DNA of 64,000 nt from Gigantopelta aegis (Eukaryota; Mollusca; Gastropoda; Neomphalida; Peltospiridae), in contig NC_054704.1 in NCBI RefSeq assembly GCF_016097555.1, positions 98,948,715 to 99,012,714 on the forward strand. The letters are read 5' to 3'. How positions within the stretch are numbered: the first letter of the stretch is position 1; each line of letters opens with the position of its first letter. The translations under genes and the position numbers were made by a program. Positions 49,250-61,069 of this stretch are shown piece by piece. The notes beneath the pieces were generated by a model. The model did no database searches, was not told the DNA's origin, and saw only the letters and a list, made by a program, of their open reading frames with translations.

Positions 49250-49890
49250 TTGGTAAAGTGCTCACATGATCTGACCGGTTGATCTTGGATCGATCGGTAG
49301 GGCCTCGACGAGTCCAAAATATTGGACTCGAGTACTCGAAGGTCAAACTCGATCCGGACCCGAGTACCCGACAATTACACTAGATGATAGTGAGACTATG
49401 GTATAAAGTAAAATAGCATTGCGCATCTTAGTTCCAGCGCTGAACATGGATGCCAAAGCATGCCATTGTATTGTATTGCACACATTCTCATAGCCCTGCA
49501 ATATAACCGGCTGCAAGCATATATGGCAAAATGACGTAAACGATATAATTAAATGAGAATGCCCTTCCTTGCACGGTGCTTGAACATAATTAATTTGATA
49601 TAGGCACGTTAGTGTTATTATATCATATCCTATTCCTTGCACGGATACTCGAGTCCTATGGACGGACTTAAGTCTTGCTAGATTAGGCCCGTGCCCGAGT
49701 ACTCGAGGAGACCCTACCCGTCGGTGGTCCCAATGATCTATTTCTAGTTCCAGTCAGTGCTCCATAAATGGTCTAACAAAGGTCGTGGTATGTACTGTCT
49801 TGTTTGTGGGATGCTGCATATGAAAGATGGATTGTTTTTAATCGGAAAGAGTAAAAGTCTAACCCATTATTCGTATATGGCCCTTAACCA
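49250..49890 (+). mobile_element. Diverged SINE S1 interrupted by a hAT-like MITE
   Basis: The head is at 49250-49297 (GATCTTGGATCGATCGG); body and tail resume at 49717 (CGTCGGTGGTCCCAATG, GGTCGTGGTATGTACTGTC). Confidence 0.7.
49298..49716. mobile_element. MITE with TAGGG(C/T)CTC ends (hAT-like)
   Basis: The left end is TAGGGCCTCGACGAGTCC; the right end inverted is TAGGGTCTCCTCGAGTACTC. CGAGTACTCGA blocks near both ends add an inner inverted repeat. No clean 8-bp duplication, perhaps because the host SINE is diverged. Confidence 0.6.
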
Positions 49891-50457
49891 CATTTATAAA
49901 ATACTGGCCAACCCAATTCCTATGTGTATGATAATAAAGGCCTATTAAATTAACTAACAGAAAGACAAATATTTATCACAATGGAGTTTTTCCAAATTAT
50001 GATCAGAACACAATTAGTCCTACTTCTAAGAGTACCTAATGCTATAGATTTTGACGACGTTTAGCCTGAATTATTAATGAATGAATGCTGATTCTACTGT
50101 CGAAAACTGAGTTCTAATAGCGTTAACTACCAGTAGGCTATGTTTCAAATTAATTACAGTGCAAGCCATTGACACCCCGCACCACACCAAACTCTGAAAA
50201 TTATTCCACTCCAACCCCCTACCGTGCTGACAGGTAAATTAATATTATATTTACCTGGAAATTAATTAAGTACCACCTAGTATTGACCGTGTGGCTTATA
50301 CTTCATCAGTGGTTCCAATTGTGGACACAAAAGATTGAAATTAATGTAGACCTATACATAGGATGTTGAAAAAGTGATGACATAAAAATTTGACGTATTC
50401 TAGAGAAGAAAACCCCCCACCAGAAAACGTAAATATACATAAAACATTTTGGTAAAT
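49891..50457. other. Intergenic stretch, nothing recognised
   Basis: No gene, RNA or known repeat seen. Confidence 0.4.
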
Positions 50458-50882
50458 AACTATGGAGCTGGAATCACAATATGTGCTTCTCATAAATAAA
50501 TAATTTATTCATTCCATCTTAGTAAATACCCAATAAATGTAGAATATGTAAAAACTGCATATCAGGTTTAAACTGTCATCACGCCATCTCGGTAAATACC
50601 CAGTAGATACAGAATATGTAAAAACTCTGAATATCAGGTTTAAACTGCGTCATCACGCCATCTCGGTAAATACCCAGTAAATGCAGAATATGTAAAAACT
50701 CTGAATATCAGGTTTAAAGTGCGTCATCACACCATCTCGGTAAATACCCAGTAGATACAGAATATGTAAAAACTCTGAATATCGGGTTTAAACTGCGTGA
50801 GCACGCCATCTCAACAAATACCCATTAGATACAGAATATATAAAAACTCTGAATATCAGGTTTAAACTGCGTCAGCACGTCA
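50458..50882. repeat. Minisatellite, about 5 units of 73 bp
   Basis: Units share CGCCATCTCGGTAAATACCC, AGAATATGTAAAAACTCTGA and ATATCAGGTTTAAACTGCGT. A leader TAACTATGGAGCTGGAATCA matches the single copy at 15565. Confidence 0.95.
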
Positions 50883-50965
50883 TGTTTTATTTAACGACGC
50901 GCTCAACACATTTTATTTTACGGTTATATGGCGTCATACATATGGTTACGGACCACACAGATATA
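50883..50965 (-). mobile_element. SINE family S2 tail fragment
   Basis: TGTTTTATTTAACGACGCGC through GGTTACGGACCACACAGAT, abutting the minisatellite. Confidence 0.85.
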
Positions 50966-52855
50966 TAATAATAGAAATGCTGTTAAAAAATTGTTAAAGG
51001 GAGAGTAAACTAAAACATGAGCCTTATGTTTTGGAAAGATGCATACCCGGACCACCAACACATACCGACACTTTAACAAATGAAAAACGCGTACTTTTAG
51101 TGTTAATAAAAAAAAACGTGATTATTTCTGCTACCTGGACGCATCTTTTCTTTTTCGATGCGTCCGGACGAAGTGACGTCAGCTCCCGACCAATTTCTGT
51201 ATGTACAGTGATTTTAGATGGGACAGTCTACTTAATCAATAATTTAACGGAAGTATTTACAGTAATAAACCATGTCCATTACTAATTAGGGGCGACAGGT
51301 AATATTACACAATACCGGTATGTATTTTTGTCTAGGCAAGGTCAATTAATTGGCTCGTCTGGTTACCAATCAAATACACACCTACCAATCAGGAATCACA
51401 GGTAGTGGCAACTAAGAGAATAGACCAATTAACTAAAACACTCCGTGTCTCATTTCAGTACGTTAATGCATGGACAAAACATGGTATAATTATTTCGACT
51501 TGTGTAGCCACTTTGAGAAAGGTGGTTTATTTTACATTGAAAAATAATATATACTTATGGCTGGCTGACTGTGATGTATATTACTACAGAATATTGCAAT
51601 GCATGACTATTTTATCATCCCGCAAAAAACAGGTAGATTTATTTCTCTAGTTGAAGTTCTAAGACTCATTCCTGGCGTTACGCGTTAAGGTACGTAACCA
51701 CCAGTTCGCCAGAGGGCGTGTTCACTGGAATGGAACAAAATGGCTGCTAGCTGTCACATTTAACCATTTTATTAATTAACTATACGATTATACTTGATAT
51801 TTAGCCCAAATACTCTTTCTAGCCCTCGATAGTCGGAGTACTCGGGCTAACTTGCCATTAAGCAATAATGTGCATTATATATTGTTGAATATGCATACCA
51901 ATCCAAAAGCCTTGCTCAAGCACTTCCATCTCACAACCACATTGTAGGGGCACCAACGGTCCGTTTTGTTTTTATTACGTACACTCAAATTATTTTCTGG
52001 CAGGGGCCTGCCTATTTGACACACGTGACTACCCCAACATAACTTGACAAGTGTCACATTCCATACGACTGACACAAGGGCGACAACCCGTATATAATTG
52101 CCAAAGGGGGACTACCCCTCAAAGACTAACAGCTAGGGTTATCTCCCCTATTCTGTTTGATACAACTTCAAAGGTGATCATACTTACCATGCTTACATAA
52201 CTGGCAAAGATCAGCACAAGTCTGAGGTTCTTTATACATTTCCAATGCAAAAGGGGGAGGAGTAGGGATGGGGGTGGAGTGCAGGTTGAAATGTAGCTCA
52301 GCCGTAATGTGCTCACTTGACGTGATGGGTCATGGGATCAACTGCTCTCGGTGGACTTGCCATCCCAATTATTGACAAAAACAAAAAAACACCACTGAAC
52401 GTTTGCCAGTACGAGATATAAGATGTTATTTAAATGGACTACATATATGTAACAAATAAACCAATCGTTAATTTTATTGTTTCAATCAATAAAAAAAACA
52501 CACACACATAACATATTTAGAGTATTTTAATTTTTTAGCCCTGTACCCTGATAAATAAATTTTAAGTAGAAAAAGTAAACACCACATCCATCTTTGTTTC
52601 ACATTTGAGAACTACATGTACATATAATCTCTATGCTGTAAATCATAAAATGTTAGCGATTTTAAAATTTAGTGAAATCCAAATATGTAATATACTGTAT
52701 TAGCAACATAAAACTTTAGCAGGTCGTGGTATCAAAAGCTTTAAAAAAAACCTGTTTAAGTTGTAGGATGAGATAAAATAATAGGCCTACTTTTGATTAA
52801 TTTTGACGTTATGCAACTTACAGAAAAAAAATGCAGTAATGGTTGCATGCTAACT
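50966..52855. other. Intergenic stretch, no gene recognised
   Basis: GAGAGTAAACTAAAACATGAG at 51002 and the following 250 bp look like a repeat family end, but I cannot define its limits. No coding exon seen. Confidence 0.4.
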
Positions 52856-53317
52856 GGCCTCAGACCACAATTAATTTCACTATGTATTCTCATGTAGCCC
52901 CAGTGGCTGTAGCACTTTTATTAATTTCACCAGGCCATTAGCATTTCACGGGAAACATTACCTGCCTGGGCCCATTGAACACTCGAAAGGACGACATCTG
53001 TTGTCCAGCTCTTTTCTGCGTTATATCAATGTAAACAAACACACGTGGGCTAAGGGACCGAATCACACCCATTTCTCTGCATTTTACAAAATTTTTGCAT
53101 GACTTCAATGTGCTCTGGGGGACATTATGCAGTATCCAGTGTAAACCAAGTGCACATATTCACTAACTGCATCCTCTTACCTGTCAAACCCAGTGTAACA
53201 ATCCAGTATACTAAGCAGCTCCCCAGCCATTAATCACATCACAAGAAAACTATATTTTCTCGCATTAGTTTCCGTATTTTGGACAACCAAATGGGTGAAT
53301 AACTCTAGTCTGAGGCC
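52856..53317. repeat. 462-bp direct repeat, left copy, with short inverted ends
   Basis: It begins GGCCTCAGAC and ends GTCTGAGGCC, so it has its own 10-bp inverted termini. It matches 57242-57703 with about three differences that I can see. Confidence 0.92.
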
Positions 53318-54038
53318 TATCAGACCAAAATTGTTTTCACCATGACACTCAAACTCACATATGGCATTTAAATACATATGTCAAGTTGCATACAGGCAAT
53401 AAAAAGAATATTTGATACCAAATATGGCTATTGGAGCCTGTGAAATGGGGGACTGCCTGTGCCGCAAAAGGCGGCAATCTGCGTCAAATTATTCCCAATA
53501 GTGGACTAGTAATTATGCAATAACTTTAAAAGTTATAGACATTTTTCTGAACAACAAAAAGAAACTTGCTCCTTATTGTGTTCTCTGCAATTGAAATATA
53601 GCAGTTGGCAGGAATATGATTTAAAAAAAAAAAAAATTCAATTTAATTTAAATTGATACATTTTCAAAAAAAAATTCCCACAAAGTTCTCTTTTTAAACA
53701 AAATTTAATCTTTAAAACTGTAAAATTTTGGATACTGCACACAGTCAATATATGCCAATTACAAATTAGGACTGCTCGAGTGTCATTCTGGTGAGGGTAA
53801 TTAGCAAGGTGTCTGCACACCGTAACAGGTCACACCTGAATGCAGAGGACAGGGCACCAGTCTGCAAAGATGCAGTACCGAATACACAGTGAACAAAAAA
53901 AATCTGTCAACTGCCACTGCACTGAAATGTTTTAATGCATCAGAACTGAAAGTGACATCACACATGAACATATATATACGGGTGGACATGCATACCACAA
54001 TAAGTATTTCACTGTTTTATACACTACGAGTCACATCC

Positions 54039-55139
54039 ATGGAAGGCAATACAAGACAAAAGACACAGTTCAAGAAGGGACATGCACCTTGGAATAAGGG
54101 TGCAACTCTGCTGCATGAACATGCAAGTCCAGAATCTCACACTGAGAAGTTGCGACCAGTAGTCCGGATGAATATAGACGAGTTTGCCTTGGTCACGAAG
54201 TCGAGTTCCACTTCAGCCACCATATCCACTCCAGATTGCGAAGGTGCGTCACAGCCAGTCCGCCTGCTACGTCCCATTACGAGTACATGTACTGCGTCTG
54301 AAATGAAAGAAGAACAACAGTGTAAAGACAAAGAAGGCATCAGAATAATGGACAATGACAGAATGGTAGATGCATGGAATGCAGCTTTCAGATACCACTC
54401 AACAGCTTCCCCTGAGTGCGACGAGCCTGAAATGCAAATATTAAAAGAGGTTAAGTGGGGTCTTTGTTGGAAAATCACACTACACTGTGTGAACTGTGAC
54501 TTCACTGCTCCTGAAAGCAAATTGTACAATGAGGTGAAGACAAATAAACCTGGCCCAAATGCAGCAAAAACTAATGTGGGTCTTGCTATCGGTCTCCAAG
54601 ATACTCCCGTCGGCAATACGAGAGCGAGAGTGCTATTAGCAGGCATGGACATTCCACCGCCGTGTCGGAGCAGCATGCAGAGAACATCATACAAGGTATC
54701 AACGGCTGTAACAGATCTAAATCAAAAAGATATGGCACAAAAAGTTGAGCTACTGAAAGACATTAACATGAAACGTGGAAATGAACGTGATGAAATTAAC
54801 ATAGCCATGGATGGGAGATACAACTCCACGACAATAACAAGTCGGAAGAAACCGGGCCAGAATGCATCACAAGCTATAGGACTTGCGTGTGAAACAATGA
54901 CTGAAAGAAAATTCATTGTAAGTGCCTGCTTCCAGAATAAACTTTGTTGGACCGGAGCCTGGTTAAGAAACAAAGGTATTTATGTGACATGTCCCGGTGG
55001 TCATCCTGACTGCACAGCAAACTTGCCGCCATTTGCTCCGCTGTCGGAATACGAGATGGGAAAAGATATCGGAACAGACTTGGCTCTACAAGGTATTCTC
55101 ATAAAATACGTCACAACAGATGGAGATTCCAGATCGTAA
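54039..55139 (+). pseudogene. Mutator-like transposase, N-terminal and core part
   Basis: The open frame reaches back to 53889, but the ATG at 54039 (CATCCATGG) starts MEGNTRQKTQFKKGHAPWN, a typical beginning. About 367 residues follow: a Ser/Thr-rich stretch, a zinc-finger-like CWKITLHCVNC, and then the core. The core carries MDGRYNS, KKPGQNASQAIGLACE, NKLCWTGAWLRNKG, CPGGHPDCTANLPPF and TTDGDSRS (candidate catalytic Asp residues in MDGRY and DGDS). This is the style of metazoan Mutator-like transposase-domain proteins. After DGDSRS the frame stops. The homologues I recall continue for several tens of residues before the FSPDMF block found in the next frame, so a small deletion plus frameshift has probably occurred. 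Identity from memory of the family, not a search. Confidence 0.75.
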
Positions 55140-55947
55140 GTGTTACAAAGCTAACTTCAGTCCCGACATGTTTACTGGGTCCACCCGTGAACAAAAGCGT
55201 GAAGCACAGAAGGTATTCAGCCAGGATATGAAAGCAAGGTGCAGTTTAATTCTTAAAGAACTGATGAAACTACACACTGGTAATATCGGTGTACTGAAAC
55301 GAAACTTACCAAAGGTCCTGCAATCGACACTTTCGTGCTACGGTGGTGACTGTTCAAAGTGTTCGCGGTACTTGGTCGTCTGCAGTGGAGGAATAACGAA
55401 CAACTGGTGGCACCGATCCATGTTCCTGGGTACACACAGAATCACAGAGCTGAATATGAATGAAAATGACAAAATGTTAGTACTGGAACTTCTGAAGATT
55501 AAACTAAGTATTTCAGCTGTAGAGCAAATGAAACTGTATACAGACACACAGAAATGTGAGGCTGCGAACCGTTCTCTCAGTGTTTCCTTACCTAAGAATG
55601 TGAACTATTCACGAACGATGACTGGGAGAGCTGCATCCACCATCCACAGGCTGAACAACGCCCCGGGAACATCGATGATAGAAAAGTGCAAGTACTGTGG
55701 CATCGAACTGTCAGCTCGGGTGAGGCGTTCACTGCGTCAGATGGACAAAGAGTCGTACTATCAAAAAAGATATCAAAACAATCCACAGGTGATTAAAAGG
55801 CACTTAGTCCAGCAAGGAAGTAAAATTAGAGATCACTTACGATATAAACATTTGCACAGAGATCAACAAGCTGACTACAAGAAAGGATTATTAGATATTG
55901 ACAGTCAAAGAACAGACAACTCCTGTGACCACAGTTATTCAAAGTAA
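55120..55947 (+). pseudogene. Mutator-like transposase, C-terminal part
   Basis: The frame is +1 relative to the preceding part and overlaps it by 20 bases. It encodes NFSPDMFTGSTREQKREAQ, DMKARCSLIL, CYGGDCSKCSRYLVVCSGG, NNWWHRSMFLGTHRIT, TQKCEAANRSLSVSLPKNV, GRAASTIHRLNN and a basic tail. These blocks follow the DDE core in the same transposase family. The in-frame ATG at 55120 is probably not a real start. A single frameshift separates it from the first part. Confidence 0.75.
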
Positions 55948-56190
55948 TTTTTGTCACAAACCTTCAAGTGATACATGTAATATAGGAACTATCAGTTTGC
56001 ATGATAGCATTTCTGCTGTGGATATGAACCCTAGACATTGAAGACTGACTTTAAACAATAAAAAATAGTAATGTGAATAAATGTATGCTTTTGAATAAAT
56101 GCATCATGTGATATTTATATGTGATATTTATATGTGATTTTATGACATAAAATATTTCTTTAAATTAAACTTTGTTATTGTTTTACATTC

Positions 56191-56496
56191 TTATATGTTA
56201 TGCATTCTGAGATGCAAGAGGCAGGGAGGGTATTGTCCATGTCCCTGACAGACATCCCGGTTCACACATTGTATGCGCGAGCTGTTAATTGCATGTGGCT
56301 CAGCAGATAAGTGATCTTTAAACATACAAAGACGGTTATGGCACAGGTGACTGATGTCACTGCCATCTAGGTCCATCTCCTTATTAAAGACCATGAAACT
56401 TAATCTGTGAGCATTTACTGTACGATACTGGCCTGTGATTGGTGATTTGAACTTAATAGCACCATATCCATTTGGTCTGGGAGGCCCATTCCACAT
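56191..56496 (-). CDS. His-Cys-box (I-PpoI-like) homing-endonuclease-type protein, N-terminally broken
   Basis: 101 residues. The motifs are NGYGAIKF, NAHRLSFMVF and SDISHLCHNRLC at residues 47-57. KDHLSAEPHAINSSRIQC (60-77) and CQGHGQYPPCLL (83-94) follow. The SHLCHN...H...N pattern is the zinc-bound His-Cys box of the His-Me-finger nucleases, with candidate catalytic His50 and Asn71 and zinc ligands Cys52, Cys57, His62, Cys77, Cys83, His86 and Cys92. Upstream of the Met, codons for NGECI fit the family but a stop intervenes. The neighbouring frame carries MEAFFQKYQRVIFSKCDPGQ, so a frameshift has probably cut off the start. It lies inside the Mutator-like element, convergent with the transposase. 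Host function or mobility role unknown. Confidence 0.7.
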   Translation of the reverse strand: MWNGPPRPNGYGAIKFKSPITGQYRTVNAHRLSFMVFNKEMDLDGSDISHLCHNRLCMFKDHLSAEPHAINSSRIQCVNRDVCQGHGQYPPCLLHLRMHNI

Positions 56497-56597
56497 TATA
56501 CATTCACCATTTGGCCAGGATCACATTTTGAAAAAATTACCCTCTGGTATTTTTGAAAAAAAGCCTCCATTTTCACTTGTTCAATTAGCTCAATTAC

Positions 56598-57230
56598 TCA
56601 AAGTGAGGCCCTCACAGGGTGCAGGGATACATTCTGGTTGAAAAGAATGACCTATGACCTGATAGGGGTACAATGCATGCTGAATTATGTCATAATTTGA
56701 GAAATTACAAATTTTGAAAATATAAATATAATAAAATTTAATTTAATTTAAAGAAATAAAATATTCATCACCCAAACTGATAACTTTCAGATTTCCACCT
56801 ATCTGCACAATTATCATGTACATTTTGAGTGCTGTAACTGGCATAGTTACCTCACAATTTGGTATCAAAGTGTGTCACCCTGTGTCAAACATCATTGAAG
56901 AAATCCTCCATATTGACTTATTTGACCTTAACCTTCAAAGTGAGGCTCTCATAGGGTGTAGGGATACAGCCTGATTGAAAAGAATGACCTATGACCTGAT
57001 AGGGGTACAATGCATGCTGAATTATGTCATAATTTGTGAAATTACAAATTTTGAAAATATAAATATAATAAAATTTAATTTAATTTAAAGAAATAAAATA
57101 TTCACCACCCAAACTGATTAGTTTCAGATTTCCACCTATCTGGACAATTAGCATGTACATTTTGAGTGCTGTAACTGGCATAGTTACCTCACAATTAGGT
57201 ATCAAAGTGTGTCACCCTGTGTCAAACATC
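56598..57230. repeat. Two-copy tandem duplication, period 337 bp
   Basis: Copies 56598-56893 and 56935-57230 share GAATGACCTATGACCTGATA, GGGGTACAATGCATGCTGAA and GTGTCACCCTGTGTCAAACA with few differences. Inside the Mutator-like element near its right end. Confidence 0.95.
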
Positions 57231-57241
57231 CTACTATATCA

Positions 57242-57703
57242 GGCCTCAGACCACAATTAATTTCACTATGTATTCTCATGTAGCCCCAGTGGCTGTAGCA
57301 CTTTTATTAATTTCACCAGGCCATTAGTATTTCACGGGAAACATTACCTGCCTGGGCCCATTGAACACTCGAAAGGACGACATCTGTTGTCCAGCTCTTT
57401 TCCGCGTTATATCAATGTAAACAAACACACGTGGGCTAAGGGACCGAATCACACCCATTTCTCTGCATTTTACAAAATTTTTGCATGACTTCAATGTGCT
57501 CTGGGGGACATTATGCAGTATCCAGTGTAAACCAAGTGCACATATTCACTAACTGCATCCTCTTACCTGTCAAACCCAGTGTAACAATCCAGTATACTAA
57601 GCAGCTCCCCAGCCATTAATCACATCACAAGAAAACTATATTTTCTCGCATTAGTTTCCGTATTTTGGACAACCAAATGGGTGGATAACTCTAGTCTGAG
57701 GCC
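57242..57703. repeat. 462-bp direct repeat, right copy
   Basis: Same length and orientation as 52856-53317. Differences seen: C/T in ATTAG(C/T)ATTTCACGG, T/C in CT(T/C)TT(T/C)CGCG-type block, A/G in GGGTG(A/G)ATAACTC. Confidence 0.92.
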
Positions 57704-58317
57704 AACTACCTATTGTTGTTTGCTATACTTTTGGTTTAATCGATAGCATGTAATCATTATTTTGTGTCCAGTTAATCACTGACAAAAAAATATATAATTT
57801 CAAAATGTTTTTCAGGACAGTTTGTTGTATATCTGTTTAAATTTAGTATCATGATTTATTTTGTATGGACTCTCTAAATTCTCTAAAATTTTATGCTTGC
57901 TAACATTTCCTGATTTACAATACATTAATAGTGGCAGATAGAAGCCCCCCCCCCCCCCCCCCCCCAACCATAATTTTGCAACAGTTATATTTTAATTTAA
58001 TTTTTAATTTTTTACATTGGAGAATACGAGGAATCACATCATTTGGGCCCCTAAATGCATTTCTGGATCCGTCACTGACTAATATTGCAACTGGGTTGGA
58101 ATGTCATGGTATACAATCGGTCTGAACACTGCATTGCATGGTATAAGGTTCTCCAGAAGGTTATTTCTATGTCTAAAACCAACACCTAACCCAAATGTTT
58201 AATTGAACAAATAATCAGTACTCAGTATTTCTGTAACAATAAAATTTTGTTCAGCATCACTTCACAATTCAATATGACATCCGAGTCAAAGATCTTTACA
58301 CAACACAATACAACTAT
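57704..58317. other. Intergenic stretch
   Basis: A C homopolymer at about 57943-57965. Nothing else recognised. Confidence 0.4.
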
Positions 58318-58693
58318 CATGAGTTTGTTGCTATTGTTAAGATGTCGCCAACTACCAACAGACATCTTAGTGACTAAAATTGTATATTAAATACATTTTC
58401 CAGCATAAAATATCAGCGGCTATATATTAAATGAATTTCTGATCGTTCTAGTGTTTGCACTAGGTCAAAGTTAATTTTATTCTTTAATATAAATATTTTC
58501 TTAAGTACGAAATTATTGTAAGACCAAATCCAGTTTGGACTACTTACAACCATTAAGTTGACCAAAAACACATTGTATATACAGACACTAATATTCTAAA
58601 CAAGAAACTATATTCAGTATGTCATTTTAGACATTACTTTTATTACTTAGAAACATCTTACAATGGCAGCAGACTCGGGGTAGTCTCTATAAA
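58318..58693. mobile_element. TTAA-type MITE, diverged copy
   Basis: ATGAGTTTGTTGCTATTG at one end and CAATGGCAGCAGACTCGGGG plus TAGTCTCT at the other match the ends of 46464-46854. The interior blocks CAGACACTAATATTCTAAAC and CCAAATCCAGTTTGGAC are also shared. Confidence 0.8.
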
Positions 58694-58843
58694 TTATAGT
58701 TGCTAGTCAATTTTCTGACTGGTTACCATAGTCACTGATCAAAATTTTGAAGACAAAATGTTCCCATGCAAGCCTTTATTTAAAAACTGTTTTATGCCCA
58801 CTAAAATCTTGTTTATTTTATTTTGTGTCAACAGTCTGATGCA

Positions 58844-58965
58844 CTATATATTGGTATCCTGTCTAACACGTTCATACTCTTTTTGTCGAGCAGCCCACTT
58901 TTGCAGTTTAACCAAACATTTAATTGTGTCTCGAAATTGGAGTCCGACATCTTTAATTTCATTTA
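58844..58965 (-). CDS. SLC7 transporter last exon (cytoplasmic tail)
   Basis: 122 bases, acceptor AAAATTCAG. The leftover G of the previous exon plus TA gives Val, then NEIKDVGLQFRDTIKCLVKL, QKWAARQKEYERVRQDTNI and stop TAG at 58844-58846. Phase fits exactly and the composition looks coding. No family motif confirms it, so it is less certain than the other exons. Confidence 0.7.
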
Positions 58966-61000
58966 CTGAATTTTGTCCACCTTTACTGTTTTAATGTCAA
59001 GAATCAACCAGAAAATGGCAGTGTTGATATTGCGGTTGCAACAGACTAGACTGTTCCTGTGTTACTCTGTAAATTGAGATGACTGGATTGTTTTTGTGTT
59101 GCTGGTACACCTAAACACCAAGATTCATTGGCTGTCATCTGGTGGAACAACCAATAGCAGCTTCTGTATACACACAGTGAATGAATCTGAAAAAGAAGAC
59201 ACCATAACTTGTAGAATAGTAATTAGGGTGATAACTCAGCCAATTAGTAATTATTACTTTGGAAATCATCCAGAAAAGTTATTCAAAATTACTTCCAATA
59301 GAAAGGAATATATTCAAGATGTTCCAAATTGTCAGTAATTAAGGCATTATTTATCTTCTTTTTTTGCACTGATTATTTAAGTCATAAGAGGGGTGTAGGT
59401 AAAACCTATGCCTTGCTTTGTGAAATGGTTATTTTAATGCTTCATGCAAACAGATGGATGATAACTCATCCATTTAATGATTATTGCTTCAAAAATCATT
59501 TGCAGAAATTCTGCAGTTTTAAAATGCAATAAGAAGTGGAAGTACATGAACAATAATCGCAGCATTTACGCGGGAATGTAAAAGCATGTTCCAGTGAACG
59601 ATTATAATCAAAAATTTATTGGTTTGGTAATGATGATCCATTACAAAAACCCATAATCGATTGTGTGAAGAAAACTATAATTGTCCCTCCAGTTTAAATG
59701 ATGGAAAGGAGGTAAATATGTTGGGGTGGTGGTTCTTTTTCATGTATACATGAAGAAAAATTATATTAAATAGTTATTAATGGTAAAATTAGCGATTTGT
59801 AAGGTTGATCCCAGTGAAAACGACGATAGGTGTACTTATAATTCAAATTCTTTTTATGTTTATGTAATTCTAACTGACTGCAATTGAAAGTTGATCATTT
59901 GATGTGTAACAGGAAAATCAACCTCCACTTAGGGGATTCAAACTGGATACCGCAATTGAAAGTTGATCATTTGATTTGTAAAAGAAAAATCAACCTCCAC
60001 TGATGGGATTCGAACCAGATACCCTCAGTGAAGCTACGTCCTGCAGCTGTGGGCCATGGGCAGTTGAACCGCTACGGGTCCTAACTGGGTTATAATTGTA
60101 TTCTTGTGTTTAGAACATACCCAGTCCCTACATGAGCTCCAAATGTAACAGAAAAATCCACCTCCACTGAGGGGATTCAAACCAGAGACCCTTAGTGTGA
60201 GAGTCCAGCGCTCTACCAACTGAGCTAATAGAGAAGTTCCCACTAGCTACTGCCTGAAGAAGCACTTTATACCAACACTACTACATATGCAAACCGAATA
60301 TAAGCGATGATCAACAATAAAATCCCAACCAATTCTCGACACTAAATAAATGTATTAGTTTTCGATCATAACGGACCCTTGGGACATCACCACGAAGGAT
60401 ACTGACCTAGGACTTTGTTAACTCCAGCTGGTTTACTCCAGTACACCCCAACAGCATACACTGGCAGTCCTAGAGCCATCAGACCAACAGTCATTAAACT
60501 CTCGCTGGGCTTCTGGTACACAGTCAGTGCCAAGATGACACAACTCACCAAAAACATCACAATGGGAATGGAAACATGCAACTGTAAGAAAAAAAAAGAA
60601 AGAAAGAAGGATAAAAATCATGTTATATTTTATTAACAAGGAATATTTTGTTCAGTGTTATATGACTTTTTGGTATAAAAGAACAGAAATTGCAATAAAA
60701 TTCTAAAATATTAAATAATAGTTATTAATCAAATTTTAAACTGAATAGCAATTGTGGCTAATCAAAATTTGGAAAGCAAAACGTTGCCTGCTTATATACA
60801 TATTTTTATATTCCATTTCTATCTTATAGTCAATGTTCGAGATTAATGGTATCCCGGGATCCCAGATTTTAGTTTTGCATACCAGACTTTAAGAATTCTG
60901 TATCGTGCCAGGATCTCATGGTATCCTAATTTTGACATGGCATATTGATATAGGAATAATAACACAAAGTATTTTTTACACTGAACAGCACTAATATTTT

Positions 61001-61069
<69 letters not shown>

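Larger units (their letters stand above)
53313..57703 (+). mobile_element. Mutator-like DNA transposon with transposase and nuclease frame
   Basis: The left end reads GGCCTATCAGACCAAAATTG. The right end inverted reads GGCCTCAGACTAGAGTTATT, an imperfect match. It contains a plus-strand transposase (54039-55947, two frames), a minus-strand His-Cys-box nuclease frame (56191-56496), a tandem repeat (56598-57230) and the right 462-bp repeat. Including the left 462-bp copy, the unit 52856-57703 is flanked by AACT on both sides (4 bp, could be chance). Exact limits are uncertain. Confidence 0.65.

Noticed and set aside
53889-54038. Extra 50 codons before the Mutator-like transposase start
   Set aside because: The family-like sequence begins at the ATG at 54039, which has the better start context.
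60140-60240. Functional tRNA gene
   Set aside because: A and B boxes are present, but the acceptor arms do not pair and further degenerate units follow; it is a SINE.
60034-60243. Protein-like frame LLAQLVERWTLTLRVSG
   Set aside because: A well-known artefact of translating tRNA-derived SINE heads.
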